This document shows positions 1 to 12,460 of a stretch of 64,000 nt of DNA, one piece after another. The first letter of the stretch is position 1. Every line of letters starts with the position of its first letter. Origin of the DNA: Hepsetus odoe. Its lineage: Eukaryota; Chordata; Actinopteri; Characiformes; Hepsetidae. Position numbers and translations under genes: made by a program. Under the pieces are notes generated by a model that saw nothing but the letters and a program-made list of their open reading frames with translations, did no database searches and was not told the origin of the DNA. The stretch covers positions 21,839,972 to 21,903,971 of the forward strand of contig CM029379.1 in the NCBI GenBank assembly GCA_017165825.1, given 5' to 3'.

Positions 1-564
1 CACCAAACTGGCAACCCACCACGCCTGTCCATTAGGCTGAGGCAATGTTGGGCCAAGGCTTTAACTTTCTGAAATTACACTCAGGGGGCAAATTGTGGCG
101 ACCCAAGAGGCTAAAAATGCCTTTTAGTGGCATCTTCTCATGTTGTTGCTGATAATGCTACTGCGCCTATTGCATTAGGTTATGTAAAAGGAGAAATGGC
201 CAAAGATGATTCTGCTGAGTCTAGAACTGGACACACGCAACATGCATTCTGCTTGCAGTTTAAGTTACTGCACAAAATGTCAAAATCACTAACCACAAAA
301 GCAGCGCTGACATTTGCATTCCTTTTCACTGATATTTTATTACTCATATTAGAGCCTTATTGGGCAGCTTTTTTACCCCGTAAAGCTCAACTTCTGGTGT
401 AACAATTGAAGGGCTTGATATAATGTGTTGCATCAGGCTGATCTTCCAACCTGATGTTCCTTTTTAAATAGCACATTTCATCAATCCATGAAGTGGTAAA
501 CTGAGTGTGCTGATCTACGGGTGACTATAACCCCAGCAACACAGTGCTTCTCATAATATATCAC

Positions 565-704
565 ATCCCACCTCTGGCACTACCACCACTGGGTCCCTGA
601 GCAAGACCCTTAACCCTGAATTGCTCCAGGGGGAAGGTCCCTGTAACTAGGACATGGAAGTCGCGCTAGATAAGAGTGTCTGCTAAATGCTGTAAATGTA
701 AATC
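565..704 (-). mobile_element. Second fish SINE-type repeat, fragment
   Basis: Reverse of the GCATTTAGCAGATGCTCTTATC family. It carries ACCACTGGGTCCCTGAGCAAG, AGGGGGAAGGTCCCTGTAA and TAAGAGTGTCTGCTAAATGC. Confidence 0.75.
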
Positions 705-1976
705 TTATTGGGTCTTACTGAATGAATATTAGTAATATTTTCAAATGAGTTTCTTTTTTCTTCAGTGATCATGATAACTGAATACATATAGTAAAACATA
801 TTAAAAAGAGAATAATTCATACAAAGCTCACTGTGTGGCTTAACAAACCAAAAACTATCCTCTAAAAGTGGTCAGGTTCAAGGACTGAAAATTAGAGCCA
901 ACAAATGTTCTCCTGGAAAGCCTGGAGAACTCTTCCTAAAGAAGTCCAGCTATTTGGAAGCAAACTATGAAAAATGGATGGGTGGCTCAAGATTATTGCA
1001 CACTTTTATATATATAATGTAGTTAGAAATGCGTGAATCAGTGTGTCCACTGTAAGAGTGAACAATCATGGAATCATAGGACGTTCATAGGAAACACATT
1101 TTTTTGTATTCGAGTTTATTGTTTAATCGATGCTGTGATTTGTGATAAATGTAGCGATATCTTTGCACGGTTGTAATTGTGCATGTCAGTGTCAGTTTGA
1201 TTAGAAGACTGCAGGACAGGAACGCTTGGTCAGAGGATAAAAAATGAAAGAAAAGGAAAACTCATGGCTCCAAGAGACATGGCTCATGTCTCATGGCTCC
1301 ATTCTCAGTATGCCCTCATTCCCCACTCTCTTGTTCTTTTCAGAGAAGGATGCCAAGTCTGTTACATATCGCATGGCCCCCAGTGAGAGGAGCATTGCTG
1401 TGTGCTGTGTTCACATGTCCATCCGTCTCTTAATTATCAGATCATCTCAACCGCATAAGCAAAAGGCCTGGAGTGCAACCGCTCCCTCTCTCCGTCTCTG
1501 CTCCTAATCCTTATACACACTGTTCACATCAATCTTAAAGGAATACATTAGCTAGGAATCAACTGCAAAATAAAAGACTAATGTAGTGAACAAATAATGG
1601 AAGTCTTTGTCTCTCATTAGCCATGCATGTCTGAATCATCACACAATTGCCTAAAAGAGTTGTAATCTAAAATAGATTTCATTATGTGCTGTCTGACGCT
1701 GTACACCATACTTTTGTCTTTAAGGTTGGAACAAGATCTGAATATAACTCACTAAGATGGCTGATGCTGCTGCATTTAGCTCTGCTAATGTGCTTTTATC
1801 CATGATTATAGAGAAGTCAATTGTTTTTATTCAACGTCAGGATGTGGCATGATGCATTTGACCAAAGGTTTTTAATTCTTTAAACAAGAAACCTTGTCTA
1901 TTCAGGCAGATACTGCTGCAATCGTCTCTTTCTGTCAATATCAACTGTAGTATGTGCTAAACTGCCAGAAAGTAAA

Positions 1977-2223
1977 GTGAAAGTGACCATTCTTGTCATT
2001 GTGAAAGACGGCACAGCACAAAGTAAAACAAGAAATTACACATCTGCATTTAACCCATACACTAACACACCTGCAGCAGAGGGCAGCTATTGAAAGCACC
2101 CAGGGAGCAGTGATGGGGATGGTAACTTGCTCAAGGGTAACTCAGGGCATCCTACTGGTAAGGGAACCCACAATCTTCCAAGCCAGGGGCCTAGTCCCTA
2201 ACCACTAGTCCACCGCTGCCCCA
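1977..2223 (-). mobile_element. tRNA-derived SINE, near full length
   Basis: Same family as 4624-4883 in reverse: on the minus strand it starts TGGGGCAGCGGTGGACTAGTGG and ends with GGTCACTTTCAC. Shared blocks are CAGCTATTGAAAGCACCC, GCAGTGATGGGGA and CTTGCTCAAGGGTA. Confidence 0.88.
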
Positions 2224-2398
2224 TAACCAAATCTCTGATGAATTAGTCTTTAAGGTAACACTATGGTAGTTGGTTGGGTTTAAGTTAACCCTACTTGTTA
2301 TCTACATTAGCCCTGTGTTTCATGCATAGGGGAAAGGATGCTGTTTATCATTTTTTCCCAAAAATTATTCCTGAGATTCTGCACACATCCCCAGTTCA

Positions 2399-2562
2399 AC
2401 ATTTACACTTGCGGCATTTAGCAGTTGCTCTTATCCAGAGCAACTTCCATGTCCTAATTACAGGGACACGCCCCCTGAAGCAATTTGGGATTAAGGGTCT
2501 TGCTCAGGGATCCACTACCCTACTACTAGACCATCGCTTACCACTAGACCATCACCACCCCA
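2399..2562 (+). mobile_element. Second fish SINE-type repeat, fragment
   Basis: Contains GCGGCATTTAGCAGTTGCTC, CCAGAGCAACTTCCATG and a tail TAGACCATCACCACCCCA. Internally shortened relative to the 56-kb copies. Confidence 0.78.
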
Positions 2563-4623
2563 TTAATATAATATAATATATCATATATATTAATATAACC
2601 TTAATATACGCAAGCATTTTTACCTTTTGCTTAGCCAATAACCATGACGATATACATTCCACATCAGCTTATTGCACCTGAAACTTTAATTCCCAAGTTT
2701 TCAGGGGTGCCTGTTAGAGCACAGGTTTTTTTTTTTTTTTGGTGTTTTTTTTTTTTTTTTGTGACACATGTCTCATTGAGATGACTCATTCCTGCTGCCT
2801 CACCGCATCCAGCTGCATTGAGAACAATGACAAATGAGTGGCCGCTCTCAGTGCTCAGATGATTTCTGGAGCCTGTAGTCATTAAGTGGAGAACAGGTGG
2901 CTTACAGAGGCTGACTGACAGTAATGCAGGCCTAACTGGAGCCCTGCAGCTCAGATTTAGAGTACAGTGAGGGACTAAGTGGGTTGTGGGACCAAAATCC
3001 TGCAAACACACACTTTGCAGAGCAACATTATGGTGTTCTACATGATATGCTCTCCATGTGACACATTAAACTAAACATATTCATTGAGTGTATTTCTTCA
3101 GGAGACTTATATTTCTCTTTTCTCATTTGTTACTCCAAAGACTGTGATCTAACAGGTGCACAAAAGATTCTACTCCGCCTTCCCCTTTCCAACCAGGGAA
3201 CTCGAGAACAGAATTGTGATGGCAGTAGCTCAAATCCTTCTCTAATTAAATTTTCAACATATGCTAATCTTGTAAGGTTTGGATTAGCTGGAAAGGTTAT
3301 AGCACACACTGATGCCTTTAGTCTTTTGTGGTCAAATGAGATTTTTTTTTTTTTTTTTTTTTTTCTGAGGTTGTAGAAGAGGCAAATGTTGCTACAGAAT
3401 GTCAAAAGGTGGCGAGCACTTTCACTGAGTGAGAATATTATACTGCTAATAAACCTCAACTCATCAGAACTTATCTCCTAAAATCCCTTGCTGGCAGACT
3501 TAAGTTGAAGGCTGCATAAAGCAATAGATGAGATTAACCTCATGCTAAACACATTGTCAGCCCAGTGTTAGCCATAACCTCTTTTTCAGTTGCTGAAGAA
3601 AGAGAGTGTTACTGATAAGGGACTTTGGTATGTTTAATCATCAGCTGTGCTCTTTAAAATACATTTTCTTAAATAAACCTAAACATTTAGATTTAAAAAT
3701 GTTTTTACATTCAGGCAATGTTTCTCAAAAATGTCTATTAATGTTTATTGTTGAATGAAAGCTTATTCCATTGTCTCCTTTTTTGCCTCTAGTTTTCTCC
3801 TTTGTTTCTCTTGTGCAGGTTGTTTAACGTTTAACCTGAAATTGTTTTTATATGTTCATTCATTTCTGCCTCTGGGTATGAAAATGTTCTAACATACCAA
3901 ACTAGTGCACTTGATTTTTGCTGTTTGATTTTTTTTTCTAAAAATCTGAAAAAGTATCCGTGGAGAATTACATTTGGAAACGTTTTTAAAAACAGGTTTA
4001 TTTTTGATCTGGCATTCCCATTTTATGTACTGCTCACATCACATGGACCAATAGATAGTAGCTGTAAAAAAGAAGTAGGAAAAAAAAATAGTTTGGCCAA
4101 AAAAGAAATACTTTAAAATATTATGTAGAAAATACTCTTTCAGAGGGATGCAGCATGCAAATGAACTGCAAAAGATTTGAGAAGAATTGAACGTGAAGCT
4201 GCCAGAAACCCATGATCCTCCACTGCTGTCATATTCCAGATCTGAACCTACCTGGAGTGGTCAGACTTACAAGGTGTTCAGTGCTCGGAGACATAAGTTT
4301 AAATGTCAAGACTGGGCCAAGAAACATCTCAAGACATCTCAAAGGTTTTATGGACGGATGAGATGAGAGTGACTCTTGATAGACCAGATGGATGGGCCTG
4401 TGGCTGGATCAGTAATGGACACGGAGCTCCACTTCTACTCAGACGCCCGCAAGGTGGAGGTGGGGTATTGGTATGGGCTGGTATTATTAAACATGAGCTA
4501 GCTGGACCTTTTTGGGTTGAAGATGGACTCAAAATCAACTCCCAAACCTGCTGCCAGTTTTTAGATGACACTCTTCAAGCAGTGCTTCAGGAAAAAGGCT
4601 GAATCTTTCAAAAAGATCATGAT

Positions 4624-4883
4624 GGGGCAGCAGTGGCCTAGTGGTTAGGGCGTTAGCTGCATGATCGGAGGATCGGGGGTTCAAACGCCTTCCCAATAGG
4701 TTGCCCTTAGGTACACTTGAGCAAGGTGCTTTCCCCATCACTGCTTCCCGGGCGCTTTCAATAGCTGCCCACTGCTGTACGGTGTTTGAATGTGCATGGG
4801 TTAAATGCAGAGGTCCAATTTTGTTGTGGTTCACTGTCTGCTGTGCTGTGACCTCCCAATGACAAGGGTTGTCACTTTCACTT
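4624..4883 (+). mobile_element. tRNA-derived SINE inserted into the Tc1 transposase
   Basis: A 260-bp unit starting GGGGCAGCAG, with pol III A-box-like TGGCCTAGTGG at 4634 and B-box-like GGTTCAAACGC at 4678. It is flanked by a perfect 7-bp target duplication TCATGAT (4617-4623 and 4884-4890). Removing the SINE and one duplication puts the transposase codons K-I-M-I-F-L-Q-D-D back together, so the insertion is younger than the Tc1 copy. Confidence 0.9.
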
Positions 4884-5015
4884 TCATGATTTTTCTGCAG
4901 GATGATGCTCCATCACATGGAAGTTCTCTATTGAGTGGCCAGTAAAGGCCTTAAAGATGAAAAAATAATGACATGGCCCCCTTCCTCACCTGATCGCCAA
5001 CAGATCAAGAAACTG

Positions 5016-5059
5016 ATAGCCACCCTTCTTTCCAAACTATTGGAAAGAAGGGTGGCTAT
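5016..5059. repeat. Perfect 19-bp inverted repeat
   Basis: Arms 5016-5034 and 5041-5059 with a 6-nt loop AACTAT, within the decayed Tc1 element. The right arm (GGAAAGAAGGGTGGCTAT) is family sequence of the 3' end; the left arm is its inverted copy. Confidence 0.85.
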
Positions 5060-5849
5060 ATTGGTCCATTTTTTTTTTTTTTTTTTAATGTCTGAAATGT
5101 TTATTTGTATATTTAGTTGTTTGTGTATTATTCTCACTTTAACAAATGAAAATATTTGAAGATCGGGAAGATATTAATTTTTCATTTAGTTACCTAATAA
5201 TAGGGATCGAATAGTTGGCTAATAATTGTGCACACAGTGTACGTTATATCATAGAATATAAATACTTTATATGTTTAACCACAGTGCCAAATTAAATAAA
5301 GGAGGAAGTACAGGCCACTGCATAAACCTGCCTCTTGTCTCAGTGAGTTAAAATAGATGGAGGTATTTTGATAATTGCACACAGCGTATATAACATCTGG
5401 TGCTTTTCTCCAGCTTTCTTTTTTTCTATGAGATGTATGCATGGTGACAAAAATACTCCAGCCATCTGTGTGTTAAACAGTGTTGTGTTTAGTGAAAAGT
5501 GTTCTGCATGTGTCGGGTCGAATGGCACAGGCATTGATTTCCACTCACACCCACACAGGAGTTGAAGTCATGTTCAACACAAACACAAAGCATACTGTGC
5601 ATTGTCTTCCTGTGGTAACAGTGTAGTTGCTCTTCTCTTATCATGAGGGGCATTGGTTAGGTCAGGGCAATTAGGAGAATTAATGTGTTTAACTTGTATG
5701 GTCCTTTAAAACACAGTGGCAATCCTTTCTGAAAAAAAAAAAAAAGTCTTTCAAGGGTTAAGAAAGAACAAATTGTTCTAGATGGCTATGTTATTTGTCA
5801 GCAGTGTGGCTCGGCTATGAGATATTTGTGGGTGTTTAATAGAGGGAGC

Positions 5850-5852
5850 GAA

Positions 5853-5902
<50 letters not shown>

Positions 5903-5910
5903 CAGAGAGG
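5850..5910. repeat. (GA)n imperfect microsatellite
   Basis: GA units broken by AAG and GAC. Confidence 0.95.
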
Positions 5911-8358
5911 GGGAATTCGCTATTGAAATATTGATAGTTAACCTTTTTTCCCCCTTATGGCCTTTATTTTGTCTGGCCTAACACATTCTTCCTTGTTCAC
6001 TTGTTCTTTCTGTTCTTCCCATGCGCCCCCTCTCTCTCTCTCTCTCTTGCTCTCTCTTTCACCTTCTCTAAGGCTATTATTCACTAGTAGTAGTTGCTAC
6101 TATTATCATCATTATTATCATCACCATCATTATGATCCTCAAGTAAATCAGATAAAGTGTCTGTTTGACTCAGACTGAATCCCAGAATCTCCCAGAGGTT
6201 ACTGGCCAACAAAGATAAAGGAAATAAAATGCATTGTGATGACTCATTTGTATGATGTTTTTTTTTTTCTTTTCATCCGCTCATACCCGTGACAGATGGT
6301 CTTTCTCTTGGTCTCCCCAGGGACCATCACATCTCTGCATAAATCTGAAAATCTCCATGGTGACCCTTTACTGTTTTTTGTGTTTACCAAGGAGTTTGTG
6401 ATCTTTTAAGGTAGGGAGTGTGATGAGTAAAACAGTTTCAAAATGTTTTAATTGGGAACTCCCACACATGGAGGAGAGTCAATTAGACTAAACCGTTGGA
6501 TTTCTTTAATTCAAAATTATCACAATTTATCCAAACAATGGTTCTGCTGGAAAACACGTATCAGCTAGCTTTCAGCTTTCCTTCAAGAGGAACTGCAGTT
6601 CTGTCAATGTGCTGTGGGCTATGGCTGTATTGTGAACATTTCCCGACTGCGATTGGCTGCATGTTGTTCAGGACGATGACGATGACCTTGCTGGGTCAGC
6701 TTGAGTGTCTTTCTACTTGATGGCGCTCACCAGCCATTTTTATTAGTAACATCTTCCATTTGCACTCACGGACTCTTTTATGATTATGCATTTTGTAGAT
6801 CCTCCATACCAGTTTACAACTACAGACTGCTGTCATGCACAGTTTATCAGGCATGCTGGGGCAGCGTTCTCTTGTTGATTACTTTCATTGGTCCAAGCAT
6901 GGTGTTGCTATGAGCAAATATATCATGGCTATGTTAGCAAGACCTTCATCAGCAAAATGCACAGAGAAGGATGCTTTGGAAGGATTTTATATTTTAATAA
7001 CAAAAATTAAAAAAATGTAAAAAAATGTACAGTGAAGATTCTCACAGCTAAATAATGTAGAATAATTTAGAGGGAAATGGAATCAAATCAGAGAAACATT
7101 TTAAATGAAATATTTAACATAAGAATTTAGTGAGATTTTCTTCACTTTAGATGAAGCACTTACAAATGGATATTATTACCATTATGTGGATTATTTTGCA
7201 AAAAGTCATTTATGGTATGGACATAGCGTTGCAGGATCTGGATGACGGTGGCAAAGCACTTTCAGAGCATTGTCACATAATGACGACTCATCAATCAAGC
7301 AGGAAGCACCAATTCAAAACAGCCCTTTCCCTTTAGTTTAAATAATGACGCAACGTGACATGTCAGTAAATATATGGGTAACTAAGCTGGATGAAAATTT
7401 GTACACTGATAGAAGTTTCACTAACTTTCAGCATTTGCGACATCTAACATTGGTTGTGTGCAGGAGTCATTCATTTATTTATGGTTTTGACTGAACTTTT
7501 ATCTGTGCAACATTTTATGAAATCTTTTTATTTTGCTATTTCATGCATCCCTTTTGAATTAATGTTCTTACTGATCACTCTGAACAAATGGCATTATGTG
7601 AAACTTTAACCCCGAAAGCACACACGCATGCACACAAATATGATGTCGCATCTATCTTTGGCATATGACCATTGTGTTCACTCAAGAGTGAAATTGAAAA
7701 GCGTTCTTAGTTATTAAACAAATAGCACAACACCATTACACCATTACACACCATACAAACTCCCTGTTTATATTTCAAAATGGCTTCCCTCCGCCAAAGG
7801 GGCACTAATTCACCCAGCCACAAGATATGGCGTTTCACACCAGCCTGCTGATGCATGCGTTATATTCAATTAATATTCCATTGTTGGTGTACTTACACTG
7901 GTGCAAGCATGAGGTTCAATTACATGTTCCATTTGAGACCATTAGCAAATATATTACACCGCAAGCTACGTAAGCAGGAGTTATAGAACTTATGGAACAA
8001 GCCAGGCCAATTATGGCTGCAGAGATGGGTTGTAGCCCGGAGATGTATTACAGGAGCTGTATAGTATTTCCCAGTATGTGTCTTGTCTCAGTAGTGGCTT
8101 TGGAAAATGCTTGGTGCTGTTGCATTTGACTGCACTAAGTATAGTAACATAATCAAACTATTTGTGGAAGAATCAGCTTTACTTATTGATAGGTAGTGCA
8201 GAAGGTAGTCTGAAGATTAAATGTTACCATGGGGTTAAATCTAGGACCTCAATAAAGCATGTTATTTGGAGTTTCTTTGAAACTCATACATTACTTAAAG
8301 AAATCCGTCTGTCCTGGGAGTCTGTTTATCACAATCAGAAGCTGTTACTTTGGCTACA

Positions 8359-8359
<1 letters not shown>

Positions 8360-8411
<52 letters not shown>
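8360..8411. repeat. (AT)n microsatellite
   Basis: About 26 uninterrupted AT units. Confidence 0.98.
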
Positions 8412-8412
<1 letters not shown>

Positions 8413-10005
8413 TGCATATCAAGCAAAAACTCATCAGTGATTTAGTGAATAAATGAAAGACATGGCAGATCCACAAGGAGATTAGAAAAACAGACATGCT
8501 GATGTAATCAAGTGACTCACTCACTGATGGCATCACCTCCTCAGTGAATGGCTTTTTATTTTCATTTATTTGACTCCCCTTACCTGGTGGATTAGACATA
8601 AACCGTAGCATAATCTTGCTCTGGGATTCTGAGCGCATCTGTCGATAAACAATGAGAATGGTTTTGCACTTCTACCTTGTCACGCATGCATGTTTGCTTT
8701 CTCACAGAGGCAGGGCTGGAAGTCAACAGCTTCAAATTCGTCTTCTCAACATTTGTGCTGAGCTGGTACTGATACTGGTAGGGTGAGAAATGCAGCAACT
8801 TTGGAAAGATGGGGGTACTTTTTTGTGACTTAATTTATCAAAATAGGACCATCTTGACAATGTTCAGTTTTGAGTTCAGGCCAGTGGTTTCCAGCCCCTG
8901 AAGTATTTTTGTGTTCTCCCTGCTCTAAGAGCTTTATTCAGCTCATCAGCTTATTAAGAGTTTTAGTGGATGAGTTACAGTTAAAGAAAAAGAAAAGAAA
9001 ACCCTAAATTTGGAACTTCTGATGTCATTGAAAGATAGAGCAGACTTTTAGTCATGGTAGACAATGTCCAGGTCTCTGAGCTTCAACCAAGCCATTACCT
9101 TTCCTGATTTTGTATATTTAGAAGAGCATGTGAAAATAGATTTGCTTCTTGTATTCTCCAGCATGCATAACATGTCTGTATCTTAGTTTGGACCAACAAT
9201 GAAACCTTGGAGAACTTTTAACATTGCATAAAAAGAGCATCTCATGAAAAAATGCACTGCATATTAATCCCTGAAAACATTGTGTAGGTTCTGTCTTTAT
9301 GTGAAAGGATTAATGTGGGTGGATCTCTTTGTGTACATACAGTAAAATGACCATTTCAGTGATAGCAGGTCTTGTAATGACAGCTATTCCACATAATACA
9401 TAATGTATTGTTTTATTAAGCAGTACATATTGTATGATGTGTACTTCTGTTTCATGTACTGCGCTCTGTTTTATTCTCTCAAAGTCTCACACTCTAAATC
9501 TTTCTGCCCTGAGACAAACATCTTTCTCATTAATATTCAAGCCCTGGCTCTAAAACTTAGTCATCTTGGAAAATGCCAGCATGTGGCCGAGTTAAAAGCA
9601 GCTCAAGTCCTCCCAACCAACACAGCAGGGGATGGTGACAACTTGGCAGCGGACAGAAGGTCAACCTTTGTCAAAGTTCATCACCCTGGTAACAGGTGGG
9701 ATTCATTAAAGTACTTCTTGTCTCCTCTAGTTGTCTTGTTAGCTGGTGGCTTCTCCTATAGTTGAGGCACATCACACGCACATAAACACTTGCACACACA
9801 CACACACACTCTTTGTGTGTCTGTTTATGTTCTTATTTGTCCCAATAAGAAGTAATATGTTATTTAAATTATTTAATGTACATAATGCCTTAAGGATGCT
9901 TAAAATGAAAAAACACACATACACATACACACCGATCTGGAAGGGAAAAAAAAATATCTCTTGACTGTGATTTGTTACCCCCATCTTATAATCTAGTTAA
10001 ACTCC

Positions 10006-10345
10006 ACTTCTGTGGTAAGAAGTTGCACTAGTATCACAGAGCTGGCCCAAAGTCCAACCAAACTCCCCTATTAAGGTACAAAGTTGCCACCATGGTGCAA
10101 AGTCCCCAGATCACAGCCTTTTCAAAATCTCCCTCTACAGTGCAAAGCCCCAGATCGTAGCCTAGTCAAACTCCTCAATCACAGTACAAAATTTTTAGCT
10201 TAGAAGGTCTACAAATTAAAGCCTACTCAAACATCCCCACTAAAGTGAAAAGTTTCCAAATCCCAGCTAGTTAAGCTCCCCCAGTTCACTGCAAAGTCCC
10301 CAGATCACAGCCTGTTTATACTCTGCAACCAAAGCTTTCAGCTCT
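10006..10345. repeat. Degenerate minisatellite, unit about 44 bp
   Basis: Units begin CAAAGTCC or a variant and end CAGTG/CACTG: clear units at about 10097-10141, 10142-10185 and the last from about 10288, with diverged or longer units between. Core: CAAAGTCCCCAGATCACAGCC, then a (T)CAAACTCC block. Confidence 0.7.
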
Positions 10346-10386
10346 CAGGCTCTTCAGACTGTGATTGGACAGTTCATCAACAGCCA

Positions 10387-10422
<36 letters not shown>

Positions 10423-10424
<2 letters not shown>

Positions 10425-10580
10425 TAGCAGTGGTACCGTCCCCATCACTGCTCCCCGGGCTCTTTCATAGCTGCTCCCTGCTGCACAGTGTTTGCATGGG
10501 TTAAATGCAGAGGTCCAGTTTTGTTGTGGTTGACTCTGTGCTGTGCTGTGACCTTGCAATGGCAAGAATAGTCACTTTCA
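10423..10580 (+). mobile_element. SINE, 3' part only
   Basis: Same family as 4624-4883 without its tRNA-like head. It begins after an (AT)n tract and retains GGGTTAAATGCAGAGGTCCA and the GTCACTTTCA end, followed by (GATA)n. Confidence 0.82.
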
Positions 10581-10665
10581 TAGATAGATAGATAGATAGA
10601 TAGATAATTAGATGGATATATTACCTGCTGAAAAAGAATGTAAAAGACACATCATCATAATGTAA

Positions 10666-10913
10666 TGTGAAAGTGACTATTCTTGTCATTGTGAAACTTA
10701 GCACATCACATCTGCTTAGCACAATCATCTGCAATGTACCAATATACATGTGTAGCAGGGGGCAGCTAACCGCCCAGGGAACATTGATGGGGACAGTACC
10801 TTGCTCAAGGGTACTTCAGGGCAGCCTAATGGTCCGAGATTCAAAACCCAGGACCAGGGACCAGGGTCTGACCCTGGGGCCGAGTCCTTAAACACTAGAC
10901 CATCACTGCCCTG
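10666..10913 (-). mobile_element. SINE, near full length, inverted next to 10423-10580
   Basis: Reverse-orientation copy ending AGTGATGGTCTAGTGTTTAAG on its 5' side. Contains GGGGGCAGCTAACC, CCTTGCTCAAGGGTACTTCA and the AAAGTGACTATTCTTGTCATT tail. With the plus-strand partial copy 85 bp upstream it forms an inverted pair. Confidence 0.85.
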
Positions 10914-12000
10914 TATTGATAATGTTCACTGTTTGCTCAGTTCTCGTTTCTCATTTGAGTTTCTCAGACAATATGTTGTACATGCTGCTTTATAAGAAAA
11001 TAATTATAAATGAGCTTAAAGCTTAATTCAGCATGGTGTTTTTCAATTCAGAAATTAAATATAAAGTAACTTTTTCTCTTAAACAATTTCCCTTTTAAAG
11101 CCAGCTCAATGCAAACAGTGCATCCTCAGGAGGCCAGCTTTGTTTGAGTTAATCTCACTCCCATCATCAGCCTTGCTCTGTAAAGCAGGATCAAAGCTGT
11201 TGAATAGTCAGGGTCATCTCCGACTGTTCCTGTAGGTTTCAGACTGACCTCAGCTGACCTTTAATACAGCAATCTCCACAAGTGCCATAGACATCCAGGG
11301 TAGCAGTTAATTGGCCATTGTAATTGCTGAAGCTCGACTCCTCTACTTATTATGATTCCATTTGTAGCTTAGGCCACTGATGCCCTTTTTAAGGGATTTG
11401 CAGGTACAGGATTTCTTTATAAAAATAAATTATCTATTACAGACTTAACTTTTTACAATAACTGAATTCTCACTGGTATTTTAGTCTGACCAAAAGTAGT
11501 CTTTAATGAAATACTTTTAACAAAAATACTATTACTAACAGTGAATAAAATCCAGAGGAGACCTATTAAAATGTCTTATTGTTCTGACAACAACTTTGTT
11601 GCCTGTAGATTCTGTTTTTTTCTCATTGAAGTATGCGTGATTATTCTTTTTATCGTTACATTTTTTACTATCTTTTAAAAAGTGGAGTAAGAGCAAGTAA
11701 GGGGCAAGTTTGAAGTCAACTGTTACCTGGGTAATAGTTAATAGTTCTTTGTATAAGTGAGTGTATCTTGTTAATCCCTGAGCACTGAAAATCACCCTCA
11801 CCCTAAAGCCAAACAGAAAAAATAATGTCTAAGAGCACAGTATCAGTTCAATAACTCATAAATCATAGACGAAAAGTGAGCAATTCTTGTAAGTTCACTT
11901 TCATTCATTTTTCCAGTCATTTTTGTTTGTTATTCTACCTTTGAGGAATCAAAGCTAAGGCAATCAAAGCTATTTGAACCTCTAAAAGGTTGTTGATGGT

Positions 12001-12460
12001 ACATTCTGAAAATTTTGTAGACCGTTTGAAATAATAAAATAATTACATGTTCTACATTGTAGATTCTCATAATTGTTTTGTGATACTGCATTATAGATGC
12101 TAAAGATAAAGAGAAGGTTCTTCTTCATAGATTCTGTAGATTTTGAAGAAAGCTGGAAAGTCCTACTTATCCTACATATTTTCTCTAGATAGCGAAGATT
12201 CTGATAAATGGTGGGATCCTTCTTTGTAGATTTTATAGCATGTGATGTGATGGACTGGCGACCTTTCCAGAGTGTTTCCCCCACCTTTCACCGTGTGAGA
12301 GTAGCGATAGGCTGTGAACCTAATCAGGATAAGAGGTTATGAAAATAAATGAGGTGAGTTGTGGAAGATTCTACTTTGTAGATTGTATTGGTTCTAGAAG
12401 GTTCTACTCTTTAGAATCTATTGATTCAGAAACAGGTGGAAGATTCTACTTTCCTACTTC
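12001..12460. repeat. Field of degenerate AGATTCTAC/GTAGA motifs
   Basis: Repeats of GTAGATTCT, AGATTCTGTAGATTT, GAAGATTCTACTTTGTAGAT and GGAAGATTCTACTTTCC on both strands at irregular spacing, interrupted by the repeat fragment at 12240-12350. Not a clean tandem array. Confidence 0.5.
12240..12350. repeat. Fragment of a common fish interspersed repeat
   Basis: GATGGACTGGCGACCTTTCC, GTTTCCCCCACCTTTCACC and ATAAGAGGTTATGAAAATAA match the dispersed fish repeat with the GCTTATCC...GGTCGC and GGAGAACATGCAAACTC ends. It interrupts a local TTCTAC/GTAGA repeat field. Confidence 0.65.

Larger units (their letters stand above)
4088..5241 (+). mobile_element. Degenerate Tc1-like DNA transposon with transposase relic
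   Basis: The plus strand encodes transposase blocks in order: KCQDWAKKHLKT, VLWTDEMRVTLDRPDGW, GGGGVLVWAGI, ELAGPFWVEDGLKINSQTCCQFLDDT, then, after an inserted SINE, FLQDDAPSHG and MTWPPSSPD. The DD and DE parts of the catalytic core are recognisable, but there are frameshifts (around 4600), stops and a deletion after SPD. The 3' terminal inverted repeat ends GTGCACACAGTGTA at 5241, matching in reverse the 5' end of the copy at 54751. The 5' end is decayed and the boundary is approximate. It is inactive. Confidence 0.88.

Noticed and set aside
127..402. 91-codon open frame at the window start
   Set aside because: No recognised domain, no splice context and no match to splice-site-1 exons; chance frame in intron.
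4624..4700. A- and B-box-like motifs as a functional tRNA gene
   Set aside because: They belong to the SINE head; no cloverleaf or anticodon arm is kept.
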